From: an uncultured Pirellulaceae bacterium
Lineage (GTDB): Bacteria; Planctomycetota; Planctomycetia; Pirellulales; Pirellulaceae
DNA length: 12,134 nt
Assembly (NCBI GenBank): GCA_947258905.1
Contig: CAMYKF010000060.1
Span: 1-12,134, forward strand
Direction of reading: 5' to 3'
Shown: piece by piece, positions 1 through 6,807 of the stretch
Layout of the letters: every line of letters starts with the position of its first letter
How positions within the stretch are numbered: the stretch's first letter is position 1
Program-made: the position numbers and the translations under genes
Notes under the pieces: generated by a model
Databases searched by the model: none
What the model was told of the DNA's origin: nothing
The model's input: only the letters and a program-made list of their open reading frames with translations

Positions 1-72
1 ATTTGATTGGGTAACCGAACCGCGACCGCGCGGGTGCGGCCGTATTGCACGACATGTGAATCCAGGTTCCCT

Positions 73-92
73 CGAATCTCTCACGAGATTCG
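73..92. repeat. Perfect 8-bp stem hairpin with 4-nt loop
   Basis: CGAATCTC (73-80) and GAGATTCG (85-92) are exact reverse complements around the loop TCAC. No T-run follows on either strand, so it is at best a weak or factor-assisted terminator of a gene lying left of the window, or a regulatory hairpin. Confidence 0.5.
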
Positions 93-285
93 CTACGAAA
101 ACAATCGAAACCGCGGCCGGGGTTCCTGTCGATTGACCGGCGGGAGCCACAATCAACACAACCGTTACAACAATCGCGGTCGGAAAATCGCAGTTGCGTA
201 ACGGTACTCATCGCTGTCATCGACGACGCGTATGCGGGGCTTTAGTGGCCGAAAATCTGGCGCGATTTTGTCATGCGGGCGGCAG

Positions 286-301
286 AAAAACGTACGTTTT
301 T
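286..301. promoter_or_regulatory. Perfect 16-bp palindrome upstream of the cyclase gene
   Basis: AAAAACGTACGTTTTT reads the same on both strands and ends 53 bases before the preferred cyclase ATG at 355. The length and perfect symmetry suit a dimeric regulator's operator. With no loop it would form a poor RNA hairpin, although the T-run could allow some terminator activity. The role is inferred from position and symmetry only. Confidence 0.4.
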
Positions 302-354
302 GTGGAGCAATCCGGACTTTCAGAACTTCCGCCTCGACATCTTGTGTGTCTCCT

Positions 355-2106
355 ATGTTGACCGTCACCGTTTTTAACCGTCACCTGCACCGGCAGCAGT
401 CGTTTTCTTACTCGCCAGTACAACTGGGTGCCGTCGAGACCGGCGACGAGGGATTGCGGCTGCCGGCAGAGGATGCCGTGCCAGCAAACTGCCGGATTCA
501 CTGGAACGCAGGTTCCGGCCAGGTGCGTCTTGAAAATCGCGGACAACCGGTCCGTCTGGGTGACGGCACGGCGGTGAAAACCGGCGAACAGATGGAGCTG
601 GTTCTGCCCGCGCAACTGGAATGGGGCGAAATGCGGATTTCGCTGAGGGAGGAACCGGCCAGCACCGACATCGATCGAGCGTTGGTTGCGCTGGACCCTG
701 AAGAAACAACAAGTGAGAATGGGCCGCTGGTGCCTGGAGTGGCCCATCCGCCATCGATGGAGACGCTGTCGGCGTGGTTTCGCTGCCTGACTGAACTGCA
801 GCAATCGCCAGCGACCGGTGGCGAGTTGTTTCGCAATGCCGCCGCCGCCGCACATCAACCGGCGGGACTCGACGGAGGTATCCTGTTGGTGCGATGCGAC
901 AAGGGATGGAAAATCGCCTCGAGCTTTGTTCCGGATCCGGCGGGGGGATTCCATTTTCGTAATGAACTGGTGGAACGGGTCGCCGCAGAAAAACTGACGC
1001 TTTATCACGACGCCCGTCAGATCGTAGATGCCACAACGTCCCGGACAGAGCCCTCTGTCGTCGTTGCGCCGATTCAGGATGAAAACGGCGAAGTATCCGG
1101 AGTTGTGTACGGCTGGCGCAGCCACCAGGCCGCGAACCAACGCCGCGGAATTCGATTGCTGGAAGCATGGTTCGTCCGGCTGGTGGCACAAAACGTGGGT
1201 GCCACACTGACGCGAGTCCGCAAGGAAACCGAGATCGCACGAAAGAACGCATTGCTCAGTCAGGCCTTTCCACCCCGAGTCGTGAGGCAACTACAGGAAG
1301 ATCCGGCGATATTCGAGGGTCGGGAAAAAACCGTCACCACGATGTACGCCGACTTGCGTGGCTTCTCGGCCATCAGCAATCGGCTGGCGCCAAAAATCAC
1401 TTACCGGATGATCGTCGAACTAATGGACGTTTGGACCGAGCTGGTGATTGCCAATTCGGGCGCCGTCGTGGATTACTTCGGCGACGGACTCGTGGCTTTC
1501 TGGAACGCGCCGCTGGAGATTGAAAATCACGCCACGCTGGCTGTCGCGTGCGCGGAGAACATCCGGGAATCGTTGCCGGAGTTTAACGAAATCTGGAGCG
1601 GACTGATCGGCAGCCCGCTGGACGCGGGCATCGGCATCACGACGGGGCTGGCCCAGGTTGGAAATTGTGGCAGTCGTCACCGATTCAAGTATGGACCGCA
1701 CGGCACGAGCGTTAATCTGGCCGCGCGGATTGAAAAGCTGACGCGGCGCATCGGTTGTCCGATTCTCATTTCGCAGGAAACCGCCCTGCATATTCGCAAT
1801 GACTATCTGGTTCGGCGGTTGGGCAAGGCGGTGGTGGCCGGATTCGCCGAGCCAGTCGATTTGTACGAGCCCCTGTCGGCCGAGGCGCATCACTCGCTCG
1901 AGTTGATCCATCGTTACGAGAATGCACTGGATTTTTTCGAAGCCGGCCGATTGGCCGCGGCCGACAGAATTCTGGCTGACCTGAGCGAGCAATATCCGGC
2001 CGACTTGCCTGCCCGGAAACTATGGCGGGCGATTCACGAGCAGATGCAAGGCGGCGGCGTTAATCATCCGGGACTTCTCCCAGGCGGCGAAGATGATCGA
2101 ACGTAA
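355..2106 (+). CDS. FHA-like/GAF/class III nucleotide cyclase signalling protein
   Basis: Predicted 583-residue cytosolic protein with no membrane segment. Residues ~1-100 look like a degenerate FHA fold (beta-rich, with RIHW and LEN positions recalling the phosphothreonine pocket). Residues ~136-285 resemble a GAF sensor domain. Residues ~286-325 form the helical linker common before bacterial cyclase domains (FPPRVVRQL), and ~326-508 are the class III adenylate/guanylate cyclase catalytic domain. Both metal aspartates are visible: D333 in YADLRGFS and D377 in FGDG. So are the transition-state residues N454 and R458 in VNLAARIE. The usual adenine-selecting Lys and Asp are replaced by D373 and T451, so the product (cAMP, cGMP or other) cannot be assumed. 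A short helical tail follows. The ATG at 355 is preferred over the in-frame ATG at 232, whose extension shows no domain. The 3' end overlaps the convergent DUF971 gene by 47 bp. Confidence 0.88.
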   Translation: MLTVTVFNRHLHRQQSFSYSPVQLGAVETGDEGLRLPAEDAVPANCRIHWNAGSGQVRLENRGQPVRLGDGTAVKTGEQMELVLPAQLEWGEMRISLREEPASTDIDRALVALDPEETTSENGPLVPGVAHPPSMETLSAWFRCLTELQQSPATGGELFRNAAAAAHQPAGLDGGILLVRCDKGWKIASSFVPDPAGGFHFRNELVERVAAEKLTLYHDARQIVDATTSRTEPSVVVAPIQDENGEVSGVVYGWRSHQAANQRRGIRLLEAWFVRLVAQNVGATLTRVRKETEIARKNALLSQAFPPRVVRQLQEDPAIFEGREKTVTTMYADLRGFSAISNRLAPKITYRMIVELMDVWTELVIANSGAVVDYFGDGLVAFWNAPLEIENHATLAVACAENIRESLPEFNEIWSGLIGSPLDAGIGITTGLAQVGNCGSRHRFKYGPHGTSVNLAARIEKLTRRIGCPILISQETALHIRNDYLVRRLGKAVVAGFAEPVDLYEPLSAEAHHSLELIHRYENALDFFEAGRLAAADRILADLSEQYPADLPARKLWRAIHEQMQGGGVNHPGLLPGGEDDRT

Positions 2107-2380
2107 AAATGCCGGTGCTGTGTCCGTCACTGAACTGGATATGGTAGGCGTAGTTGCCAACCGGGCTCATGGCCACGATGTCCAGTGGTTGGGTTTCCGC
2201 GGGACTCAGCACGCGTAGTCCTCCATCGGCCGGTTGCGGCGGATCGGGCTGGCGGCATGTGGCACAGGGACAGCTGTCGCGCAGCCGCCGGTAGCTGATC
2301 ATTTGCTCGACGCCGTCACTCCAGGTGAGGGATAGTTGCTGGTCGGCAAGTCGCTGCAATTCGACAGGGTGAACGGACAT
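2060..2380 (-). CDS. DUF971 (GBBH-like N-terminal domain) protein
   Basis: Small 106-residue soluble protein made of a single DUF971 domain, the fold found at the N-terminus of gamma-butyrobetaine hydroxylase and fused to some Fe-S carrier ATPases. Family hallmarks are LTWSDG (18-23), the cysteine cluster LRDSCPCATCR (33-43, C37/C39/C42), likely metal-binding, and VGNYAYHIQFSDGHSTGIF (74-92). The stand-alone protein has no established reaction; a role linked to Fe-S or metal handling is only suggested by family fusions. Start ATG at 2380 is preceded by AAGAGAG, a plausible ribosome site. It lies 24 bp downstream of the ligase gene on the same strand, so the two probably form one transcript. 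Its last 47 bp overlap the 3' end of the convergent cyclase gene. Confidence 0.87.
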   Translation of the reverse strand: MSVHPVELQRLADQQLSLTWSDGVEQMISYRRLRDSCPCATCRQPDPPQPADGGLRVLSPAETQPLDIVAMSPVGNYAYHIQFSDGHSTGIFTFDHLRRLGEVPDD

Positions 2381-2404
2381 GCAACTCTCTTGATATGCAA
2401 CGCG

Positions 2405-3691
2405 CTACCGCTTGTCGATAAAACGTTGTCCCTTCAGTTCAAAACGGGGCAGTGACCCGGCAGGCACGCATTCGACCTGTACCTTCAGGCCCAGCTTCAA
2501 CCGCAGTTCCTTGGCAACACGCTCGGGTTGTTCCAGACGATCCTCGATTTCAATTCCCAGCGCGTCCATCTGGCCTTGTTTGAACGCCGTCATGCGGTAT
2601 TCGATAATCTCGGGGAAACTGCGCAGAATTTGTTCGACCGATGAAGGAAAGATGTTCACTCCGCGGATGATCATCATATCATCGACGCGGCCGAGGACAC
2701 CGCCCTCGAGCAACACAAACGAACAATCCTGTGGGTCGTTCCAGGTCGGCTTGACCAGGTCACCGGTGCGATAGCGTATGATCGGACTGCCCTCGCGACC
2801 GAGTGCCGTCAGCACCATTTCGCTCGGTTCGCCTTCGCCTGCCGGACCGCCCGATTCCACCGAAAAGAACTCGGCAATGAACTCGGCTTCGTTCACATAG
2901 ATGCCCTTGCCTTGCGGATCGGCAAAGCCCCACGGTCCGACTTCGCTGGCCCCGCTGTGATCAACCACCCGGGCATCCCACGAGGATTCGATGCGTTGCC
3001 GGATTTCGGGCACCGATCCACCGGGTTCGCCGGCCACCACAAGCTTTTTGACGGTCGTATCCGCCAGGTTTGTCTGGTTGTCGGCAGCGACATCGGCCAT
3101 GTGCAACGCATAACTGGGCGTGCAAAACACGGCGGTGGCCTCGATCGAACGAATCAACTCGATGCGGGCCACGGTGTTAAGTCCACCAGCCGGGGCGACC
3201 AGCGCGCCGCGGTGGACAGCCGCATCATGAGCACTCCAGAACCCGATGAATGGGCCAAATGAAAACGCCATGACCACGCGGTCCTGTTCGGTGATGTCAC
3301 CGGCATCCAGCACATACTGCCAGGCATTCATCCACCATTGCCAGTCCTCGGCGGTGTCCAGCACAATCAGCGGCCGGCCGCGAGTTCCCGAAGTACGATG
3401 CAGCCGCACATAACGCGAGGGATCCCAGGTCAGGTTGCCCGCAAAGCGTTTGTCGATGGCGCCGGCGACCAGTTCTTCCTTAAAAGTGAAGGGGATGGCC
3501 TCCAGTTGCTCAAGCGATTCCAGTTGCTGCGGCTGGTGCCGCAGTTTTTCGGCATAAAACCGGTTGTCCGGCAGGATCGCCTTGAGCAACCCGTTCAGCC
3601 GGCCCAGCTGGTATTCGACCAGTGGTTGCTGGTCGAGTCGCATGAGTCGTTGGCGTTCCGTGGCATCGTGGTAGATCATGCGTGGCATCAT
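2405..3691 (-). CDS. Phenylacetate-CoA ligase-type AMP-forming acyl-CoA synthetase
   Basis: 428-residue member of the ANL adenylating superfamily, closest in look to PaaK (phenylacetate-CoA ligase). These enzymes activate an aryl or other carboxylate with ATP to an acyl-AMP, then load it on CoA. Visible motifs: phosphate loop RTSGTRGRP (99-107), HSGASEVGP (245-253), YRTGD (307-311), the hinge GRVDDMMIIRGVNIFP (334-349) and C-terminal LPRFELKGQRF with the candidate catalytic lysine K420. Length fits the PaaK family (about 430). I chose the ATG at 3691; ATGs at 3688 and 3679 are equally possible. An in-frame ATG at 3748 would add 19 residues unlike family N-termini. No other phenylacetate catabolism gene is nearby, so the substrate is unknown; the partner gene is the DUF971 protein 24 bp downstream. 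Confidence 0.88.
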   Translation of the reverse strand: MMPRMIYHDATERQRLMRLDQQPLVEYQLGRLNGLLKAILPDNRFYAEKLRHQPQQLESLEQLEAIPFTFKEELVAGAIDKRFAGNLTWDPSRYVRLHRTSGTRGRPLIVLDTAEDWQWWMNAWQYVLDAGDITEQDRVVMAFSFGPFIGFWSAHDAAVHRGALVAPAGGLNTVARIELIRSIEATAVFCTPSYALHMADVAADNQTNLADTTVKKLVVAGEPGGSVPEIRQRIESSWDARVVDHSGASEVGPWGFADPQGKGIYVNEAEFIAEFFSVESGGPAGEGEPSEMVLTALGREGSPIIRYRTGDLVKPTWNDPQDCSFVLLEGGVLGRVDDMMIIRGVNIFPSSVEQILRSFPEIIEYRMTAFKQGQMDALGIEIEDRLEQPERVAKELRLKLGLKVQVECVPAGSLPRFELKGQRFIDKR

Positions 3692-3803
3692 ACGAAAAAA
3701 AACGGTTTCGTTTAACCGCCAGCCCCGTCCAGCGTTAGGGATCTTCACGACCGCAACCCGGACCGACTATCCTGAACCGGTATTTTCGCACGGACCCCAT
3801 TTG

Positions 3804-4418
3804 ATGCCCTTTGTTGCCCAACATATCCGCGATGCCCGCAATCACCTGCGACGCAATGACCCGGTGATGCGGGAGATTGTGCAGCGTGTGGGCCCGTTTA
3901 CGGCCAAAACACGACGCGACCGGTTCGCTTCGCTGGCCGGCGCGATTGTGGCCCAGCAGATTTCCGGCAAGGCCGCCCGCTCGATCTGGGACCGATTGGT
4001 GGCGAGTCTGGAGCCGGACAAGTTAACGGCGGAAAGCATCGATCGACGCAGCCTGGAACAACTGCGCGAAGTCGGCATATCAAGACAAAAAGGCACTTAC
4101 CTGAAGGACCTGGCCGCGCGGGTGGTGGCCGGCGAAGTTCATTTGAGCACGCTGGGTCGTATGAGCGACGAGGAAGTCACCGCGGAGTTGACGCAGATCA
4201 AGGGCATTGGCCGCTGGACGGCGCAGATGTTCCTGATCTTCACTCTTGGTCGCCTCGACGTGTTACCCGTCGATGACCACGGCGTTCGCACAGCCATTCA
4301 CAGGGCCTACAACTTGCGCAAGCTGCCGGATGCCCAACGCATCGAAAAGATCGCCATGCCCTGGCGACCCTACGCTTCGGTCGCCAGCTGGTATCTGTGG
4401 CGTTCACTGGAAGAATAG
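3804..4418 (+). CDS. DNA-3-methyladenine glycosylase II family (AlkA-like) repair enzyme
   Basis: 204-residue HhH-GPD DNA glycosylase that should excise alkylated bases (such as 3-methyladenine) and start base-excision repair. The core is visible: the early helix with LAGAIVAQQISGKAA (44-58), the helix-hairpin-helix IKGIGRWTAQMF (132-143), and the catalytic loop LPVDDHGVR (154-162), with D158 as the expected catalytic aspartate. It lacks the extra N-terminal domain of E. coli AlkA (282 residues), matching the short bacterial/yeast Mag1-type members. The frame is open back to 3678, but the preferred ATG at 3804 gives the family-like start MPFVAQHIRDA; the longer form would overlap the divergent ligase start. 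It converges on selD with an 82-bp gap. Confidence 0.88.
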   Translation: MPFVAQHIRDARNHLRRNDPVMREIVQRVGPFTAKTRRDRFASLAGAIVAQQISGKAARSIWDRLVASLEPDKLTAESIDRRSLEQLREVGISRQKGTYLKDLAARVVAGEVHLSTLGRMSDEEVTAELTQIKGIGRWTAQMFLIFTLGRLDVLPVDDHGVRTAIHRAYNLRKLPDAQRIEKIAMPWRPYASVASWYLWRSLEE

Positions 4419-4433
4419 GCCTCATAATCGATC

Positions 4434-4457
4434 GCCAGGGCGAGGCTCCCGCCGAAA
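4434..4457. repeat. Candidate dispersed GC-rich repeat (GGCGAGGCTCCCGCC type)
   Basis: Within CGATCGCCAGGGCGAGGCTC (4429-4448) and the following CCGCCGAAAC lies a GGCG...CGCC partial palindrome. Similar GGCGAGGCTCCCGCC strings are familiar to me from planctomycete intergenic regions. That familiarity is recollection, not a search result. Confidence 0.35.
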
Positions 4458-4473
4458 CACAAAGTTTGGTGGA

Positions 4474-4499
4474 ACGGATTGGCAATATTGGCAATCCGT
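4474..4499. terminator. Bidirectional hairpin between convergent glycosylase and selD genes
   Basis: ACGGATTG (4474-4481) pairs perfectly with CAATCCGT (4492-4499). After one G:G mismatch, CAAT (4483-4486) pairs with ATTG (4487-4490), giving a 26-base dyad. It sits between two convergent stop codons (4418 and 4501), the expected place for a shared terminator. There is no good T-run on either side, so it is a structural candidate rather than a canonical intrinsic terminator. Confidence 0.5.
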
Positions 4500-4500
4500 C

Positions 4501-5553
4501 CTACGACAGGATCAGCGAGACATCCTGCTGCCCATTGACTTCGCCGACAACACACGTGTTTTCGGCTCCACGCGCTTTTGCCTTTTCAACCAGCTCGTCA
4601 GCGCGATCAGGGTTGATACTGATCAACAGTCCACCGGAGGTCTGGGCGTCAAAGGCGAATTCCTGCAGCGTAGGATCGGCCGAGTCCTCGATACGCATGG
4701 TCGGTTCGGCGAACTTTCGATTGGTGGTACTGGCCCGCGTCTTGTTGCCACGCCGCGCCAATTCCTCTGCGCCCGGCAGCAATGGCAAACGATCCGTTTG
4801 CAGACGAATGGTTACGCCGCTGGCCTGGGCCATTTCATTGGCGTGTCCCGCCAGGCCAAAACCGGTAATGTCGGTGGAAGCGCTGGCGCGGCATTCGACG
4901 GCCGCTTCGCTGCCCGCCTTGTTGAGCTGGATCATGCCCGCTACGGCCGCTGCCAAAACATCCTCACCGCATTTGCCTGCCTTGAAAGCCGTCGTGACAA
5001 ATCCGGTGCCCAGTGCCTTGGTTAGCACCAGAACATCGCCCGGTTGTGCCTTGCTGTTGGTCAGCAGGTTCTCCGGTTCGACAACGCCTGTGACCGACAT
5101 GCCGAATTTGATTTCCATGTCGCGGACCGAGTGTCCGCCACCGACCACGGCGCCGGCCAACTGCACGCGGTCGGCTCCGCCATTGAGAATCTCGCCCAGA
5201 ACTTCCAGGTCCAGTTTGTCATCGGGGAAACCGACGATGTTCAGCACGATGGTGGGCCGGGCACCCATGGCGTAGATGTCGCTGAGTGAATTGGCCGCAG
5301 CAATCTGGCCAAAGGTAAACGCGTCGTCGACCAGCGGTGGAAAGAAATCCAGCGACTGTACGATCAGCAGATCATCGCGCAACTGGTACACCGCCGCATC
5401 GCTGAAGCCCTCGGCTCCGACAATGAGGTTCGGATCGTGAAACGTGGGTAAATCTCGCACGACCTGTGCGATGCCTTCCTGAGGCAACTTACCCGCTCAG
5501 CCTGCACAGCTGGCGTAGTCGACGAGTCGTTTTTTCTTGCTAAATATGGCCAT
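4501..5553 (-). CDS. selD: Selenide, water dikinase (selenophosphate synthetase), itself a selenoprotein
   Basis: SelD converts selenide and ATP to selenophosphate, the selenium donor for tRNA-Sec. Read from ATG 5553, the protein is 350 residues (E. coli SelD is 347) and contains one in-frame TGA at 5497-5499, read as selenocysteine U19 in CAGUAGK. U19 and K22 align with the catalytic C17 and K20 of E. coli. Downstream motifs are typical: SLDFFPP, FGQIAAANSLSDIYAMGA, TDITGFGLAGH and DAQTSGGLL. The apparent shorter frame begins at a TTG (5487) directly after the active-site motif and would be catalytically dead. An in-frame ATG at 5574 would add seven residues (MGGDGDD) and cannot be excluded. 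A SECIS-like fold follows the TGA. The gene is divergent from the FkbM methyltransferase gene. Confidence 0.93.
5446..5499 (-). promoter_or_regulatory. Candidate bacterial SECIS element directing UGA-selenocysteine decoding in selD
   Basis: Counting the UGA as 1-3 on the selD mRNA, GGGUAA (6-11) pairs perfectly with UUACCC (49-54). Inside are two hairpins: UGCCU/AGGCA (14-18/24-28, loop CAGGA) and UCGCAC/GUGCGA (29-34/40-45, loop AGGUC). Together they make a three-way junction. The second hairpin has a 6-bp stem and a short loop with G at its second position and a GU, about 31 nt after the UGA, matching what is known of bacterial SECIS hairpins that bind SelB. The first is an alternative. The element is within the coding sequence, as in other bacteria. 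Confidence 0.75.
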
Positions 5554-5708
5554 ATCATCGCCATCGCCGCCCATGTCCCAGGCAATCGTTAAAGTCACGG
5601 TGATCGGCAAACCGATGTGCACAAACAGTAGGCCGCTTTTCCGGCGAAATTATCCCGCATTTGGGAGCTGGACATTCCCGTTGCCGGCTCCCGCATCCCG
5701 TGACACCC

Positions 5709-6470
5709 ATGCCGACCCAGCAAACCAGAAATCCCTGGTGGAATAAATTTGCGCTGCGACTGGTGCGTCGCAACAGTCTGCCCAAGGCCAGTCTGTCCGC
5801 GTTTTTGTGGCAACTGGCGGAGCAGGGATTTCGGCCCAATCATATCGTCGACGTGGGTGCCAACCGGGGTGCCTGGAGTCAAAAGGCCCATCGAGTTTTT
5901 CCGCATGCCGGGTTCACGTTGATCGAACCCCAGCAGGAAATGCTGCCCCAGCTGAATCGATTCCAGCAACGTTGCCCGCAGGCCCGCATTATGGTCGCTG
6001 GAGTTTCCGACTTCGTGGGAACGCAGACCCTGTGTGTGACCCCGGATACGGTCTCCAGTGGTTTTTTGCACGCCAGTCAAACGGCGCAAAAGCACAACTG
6101 GCCCACGCGGGAAGTACCGGTGTTGACGCTTGACCATCTGGTTCAGCACGAACTGAACTGCGTGCCGGATCTGGTGAAGATTGACGCCGAGGGGATGGAA
6201 TTTCGCATCATGCGGGGTGCGTCGAGTCTGATCGGTGTGACGGAACTGTTTCTGCTGGAAGCGCCCCTGATTGAACCGCCGCCGGGCTGGAGCAGTTTCA
6301 GCGAAATTGTGGCGATGATGTCCGGCCTTGGTTACGAGGTTTTCGAGTTCACGCATCTGATGAGATTACACGGCCACCCGGCCACCAGTTTGCTGGAAGT
6401 GGCTTTTGCCCGCCGCGACGGGGTGTTGCGGCAGAAGACCACTGGTGCGGGCCAGCGGCGAGCAGCATAG
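5709..6470 (+). CDS. FkbM-family SAM-dependent methyltransferase
   Basis: 253-residue Rossmann-type methyltransferase of the FkbM family, which usually methylates hydroxyl groups of sugars or secondary metabolites. The SAM-binding motif I is IVDVGANRGAW (46-56), followed by the acidic LIEPQQ (71-76, E73) and the family hallmark DLVKIDAEGMEFRIMRGA (154-171). No signal peptide is seen, so it is cytosolic. ATG at 5709 is preferred; an in-frame TTG at 5661 would add 16 residues of no family character. No glycosyltransferase or polysaccharide genes are adjacent, so the acceptor is unknown. The gene stands alone, divergent from selD and convergent with the rplQ operon across a repeat-rich spacer. 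Confidence 0.87.
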   Translation: MPTQQTRNPWWNKFALRLVRRNSLPKASLSAFLWQLAEQGFRPNHIVDVGANRGAWSQKAHRVFPHAGFTLIEPQQEMLPQLNRFQQRCPQARIMVAGVSDFVGTQTLCVTPDTVSSGFLHASQTAQKHNWPTREVPVLTLDHLVQHELNCVPDLVKIDAEGMEFRIMRGASSLIGVTELFLLEAPLIEPPPGWSSFSEIVAMMSGLGYEVFEFTHLMRLHGHPATSLLEVAFARRDGVLRQKTTGAGQRRAA

Positions 6471-6534
6471 ACGACGCGGCCCGAATGGTTGCGAATCCGG
6501 CTACGCGTGTATTTTGGTGCCAATGCTGGCTTGC

Positions 6535-6668
6535 CCGAGGGTGTCCGGGAATTGTAGCGGAAGGGCGCAAGCCCTCCGGTTGTGGCGCACCGGTGAAGGA
6601 CCGGCGGGCTTGCGCCCTGCCGCTGGAATTACACGATGTAACTAACGGTAAATCCCGGACACCCTCGG
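6535..6668. repeat. Nested inverted-repeat element (134 bp, non-coding)
   Basis: The outer arms CCGAGGGTGTCCGGGA (6535-6550) and TCCCGGACACCCTCGG (6653-6668) are exact 16-bp reverse complements. Inside lies a second inverted repeat: 6555-6580 and 6600-6625 match as reverse complements at 23 of 26 positions, sharing the core AGGGCGCAAGCCC. A 10-bp direct repeat GGCTTGCCCG occurs at 6528-6537 and 6667-6676, overlapping the outer arms. There is no coding potential. It resembles a REP/MITE-type palindromic element, possibly one repeat inserted into another. Confidence 0.7.
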
Positions 6669-6723
6669 CTTGCCCGGTAGTGCAGAATCGAAAACACGGT
6701 AGGGAACAATCATGCCACCAGCG

Positions 6724-6756
6724 CAAAAATATGGCGTGCGAAGGGGCTCGCACGCC
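6724..6756 (-). terminator. Rho-independent terminator of the rpmJ-rplQ operon
   Basis: On the minus strand GGCGTGCGA (6756-6748) and TCGCACGCC (6741-6733) form a perfect 9-bp GC-rich stem with a 6-nt loop, followed by ATATTTTTG (6732-6724), a U-rich tract. It lies 51 nt beyond the rplQ stop codon, the right place to end the ribosomal operon. On the plus strand there is no T-run, so it is directional. Confidence 0.8.
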
Positions 6757-6807
6757 TGCGAAGTTGTTCAGCGAACTGATCTGAGAATGTGACGGGTCGC
6801 CCTGAGC

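Larger units (their letters stand above)
1..354. other. Non-coding leader region upstream of the cyclase gene
   Basis: I see no convincing gene here. The short open frames in this stretch have no recognisable motif and are compositionally unlike the neighbouring proteins. The open frame of the cyclase extends upstream to an ATG at 232, but those extra 41 codons do not resemble a domain start. The stretch contains two palindromes, listed separately (73-92 and 286-301), and probably holds the cyclase promoter, although I cannot name clear -35/-10 boxes. Confidence 0.6.

Noticed and set aside
271..1290. 339-codon open frame on the minus strand
   Set aside because: It is antisense to the cyclase; no motif, and the opposite frame has clear GAF/cyclase features.
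4501..5487. SelD starting at the TTG at 5487
   Set aside because: That form lacks the active-site Cys/Sec and Lys. The in-frame upstream sequence restores them through a TGA followed by a SECIS-like fold.
5497..5499. TGA as an inactivating nonsense mutation (selD pseudogene)
   Set aside because: The stop falls precisely on the catalytic residue, the upstream frame encodes the conserved motif, the rest of the gene is intact, and a SECIS candidate follows. Decay would not be expected to produce this pattern.
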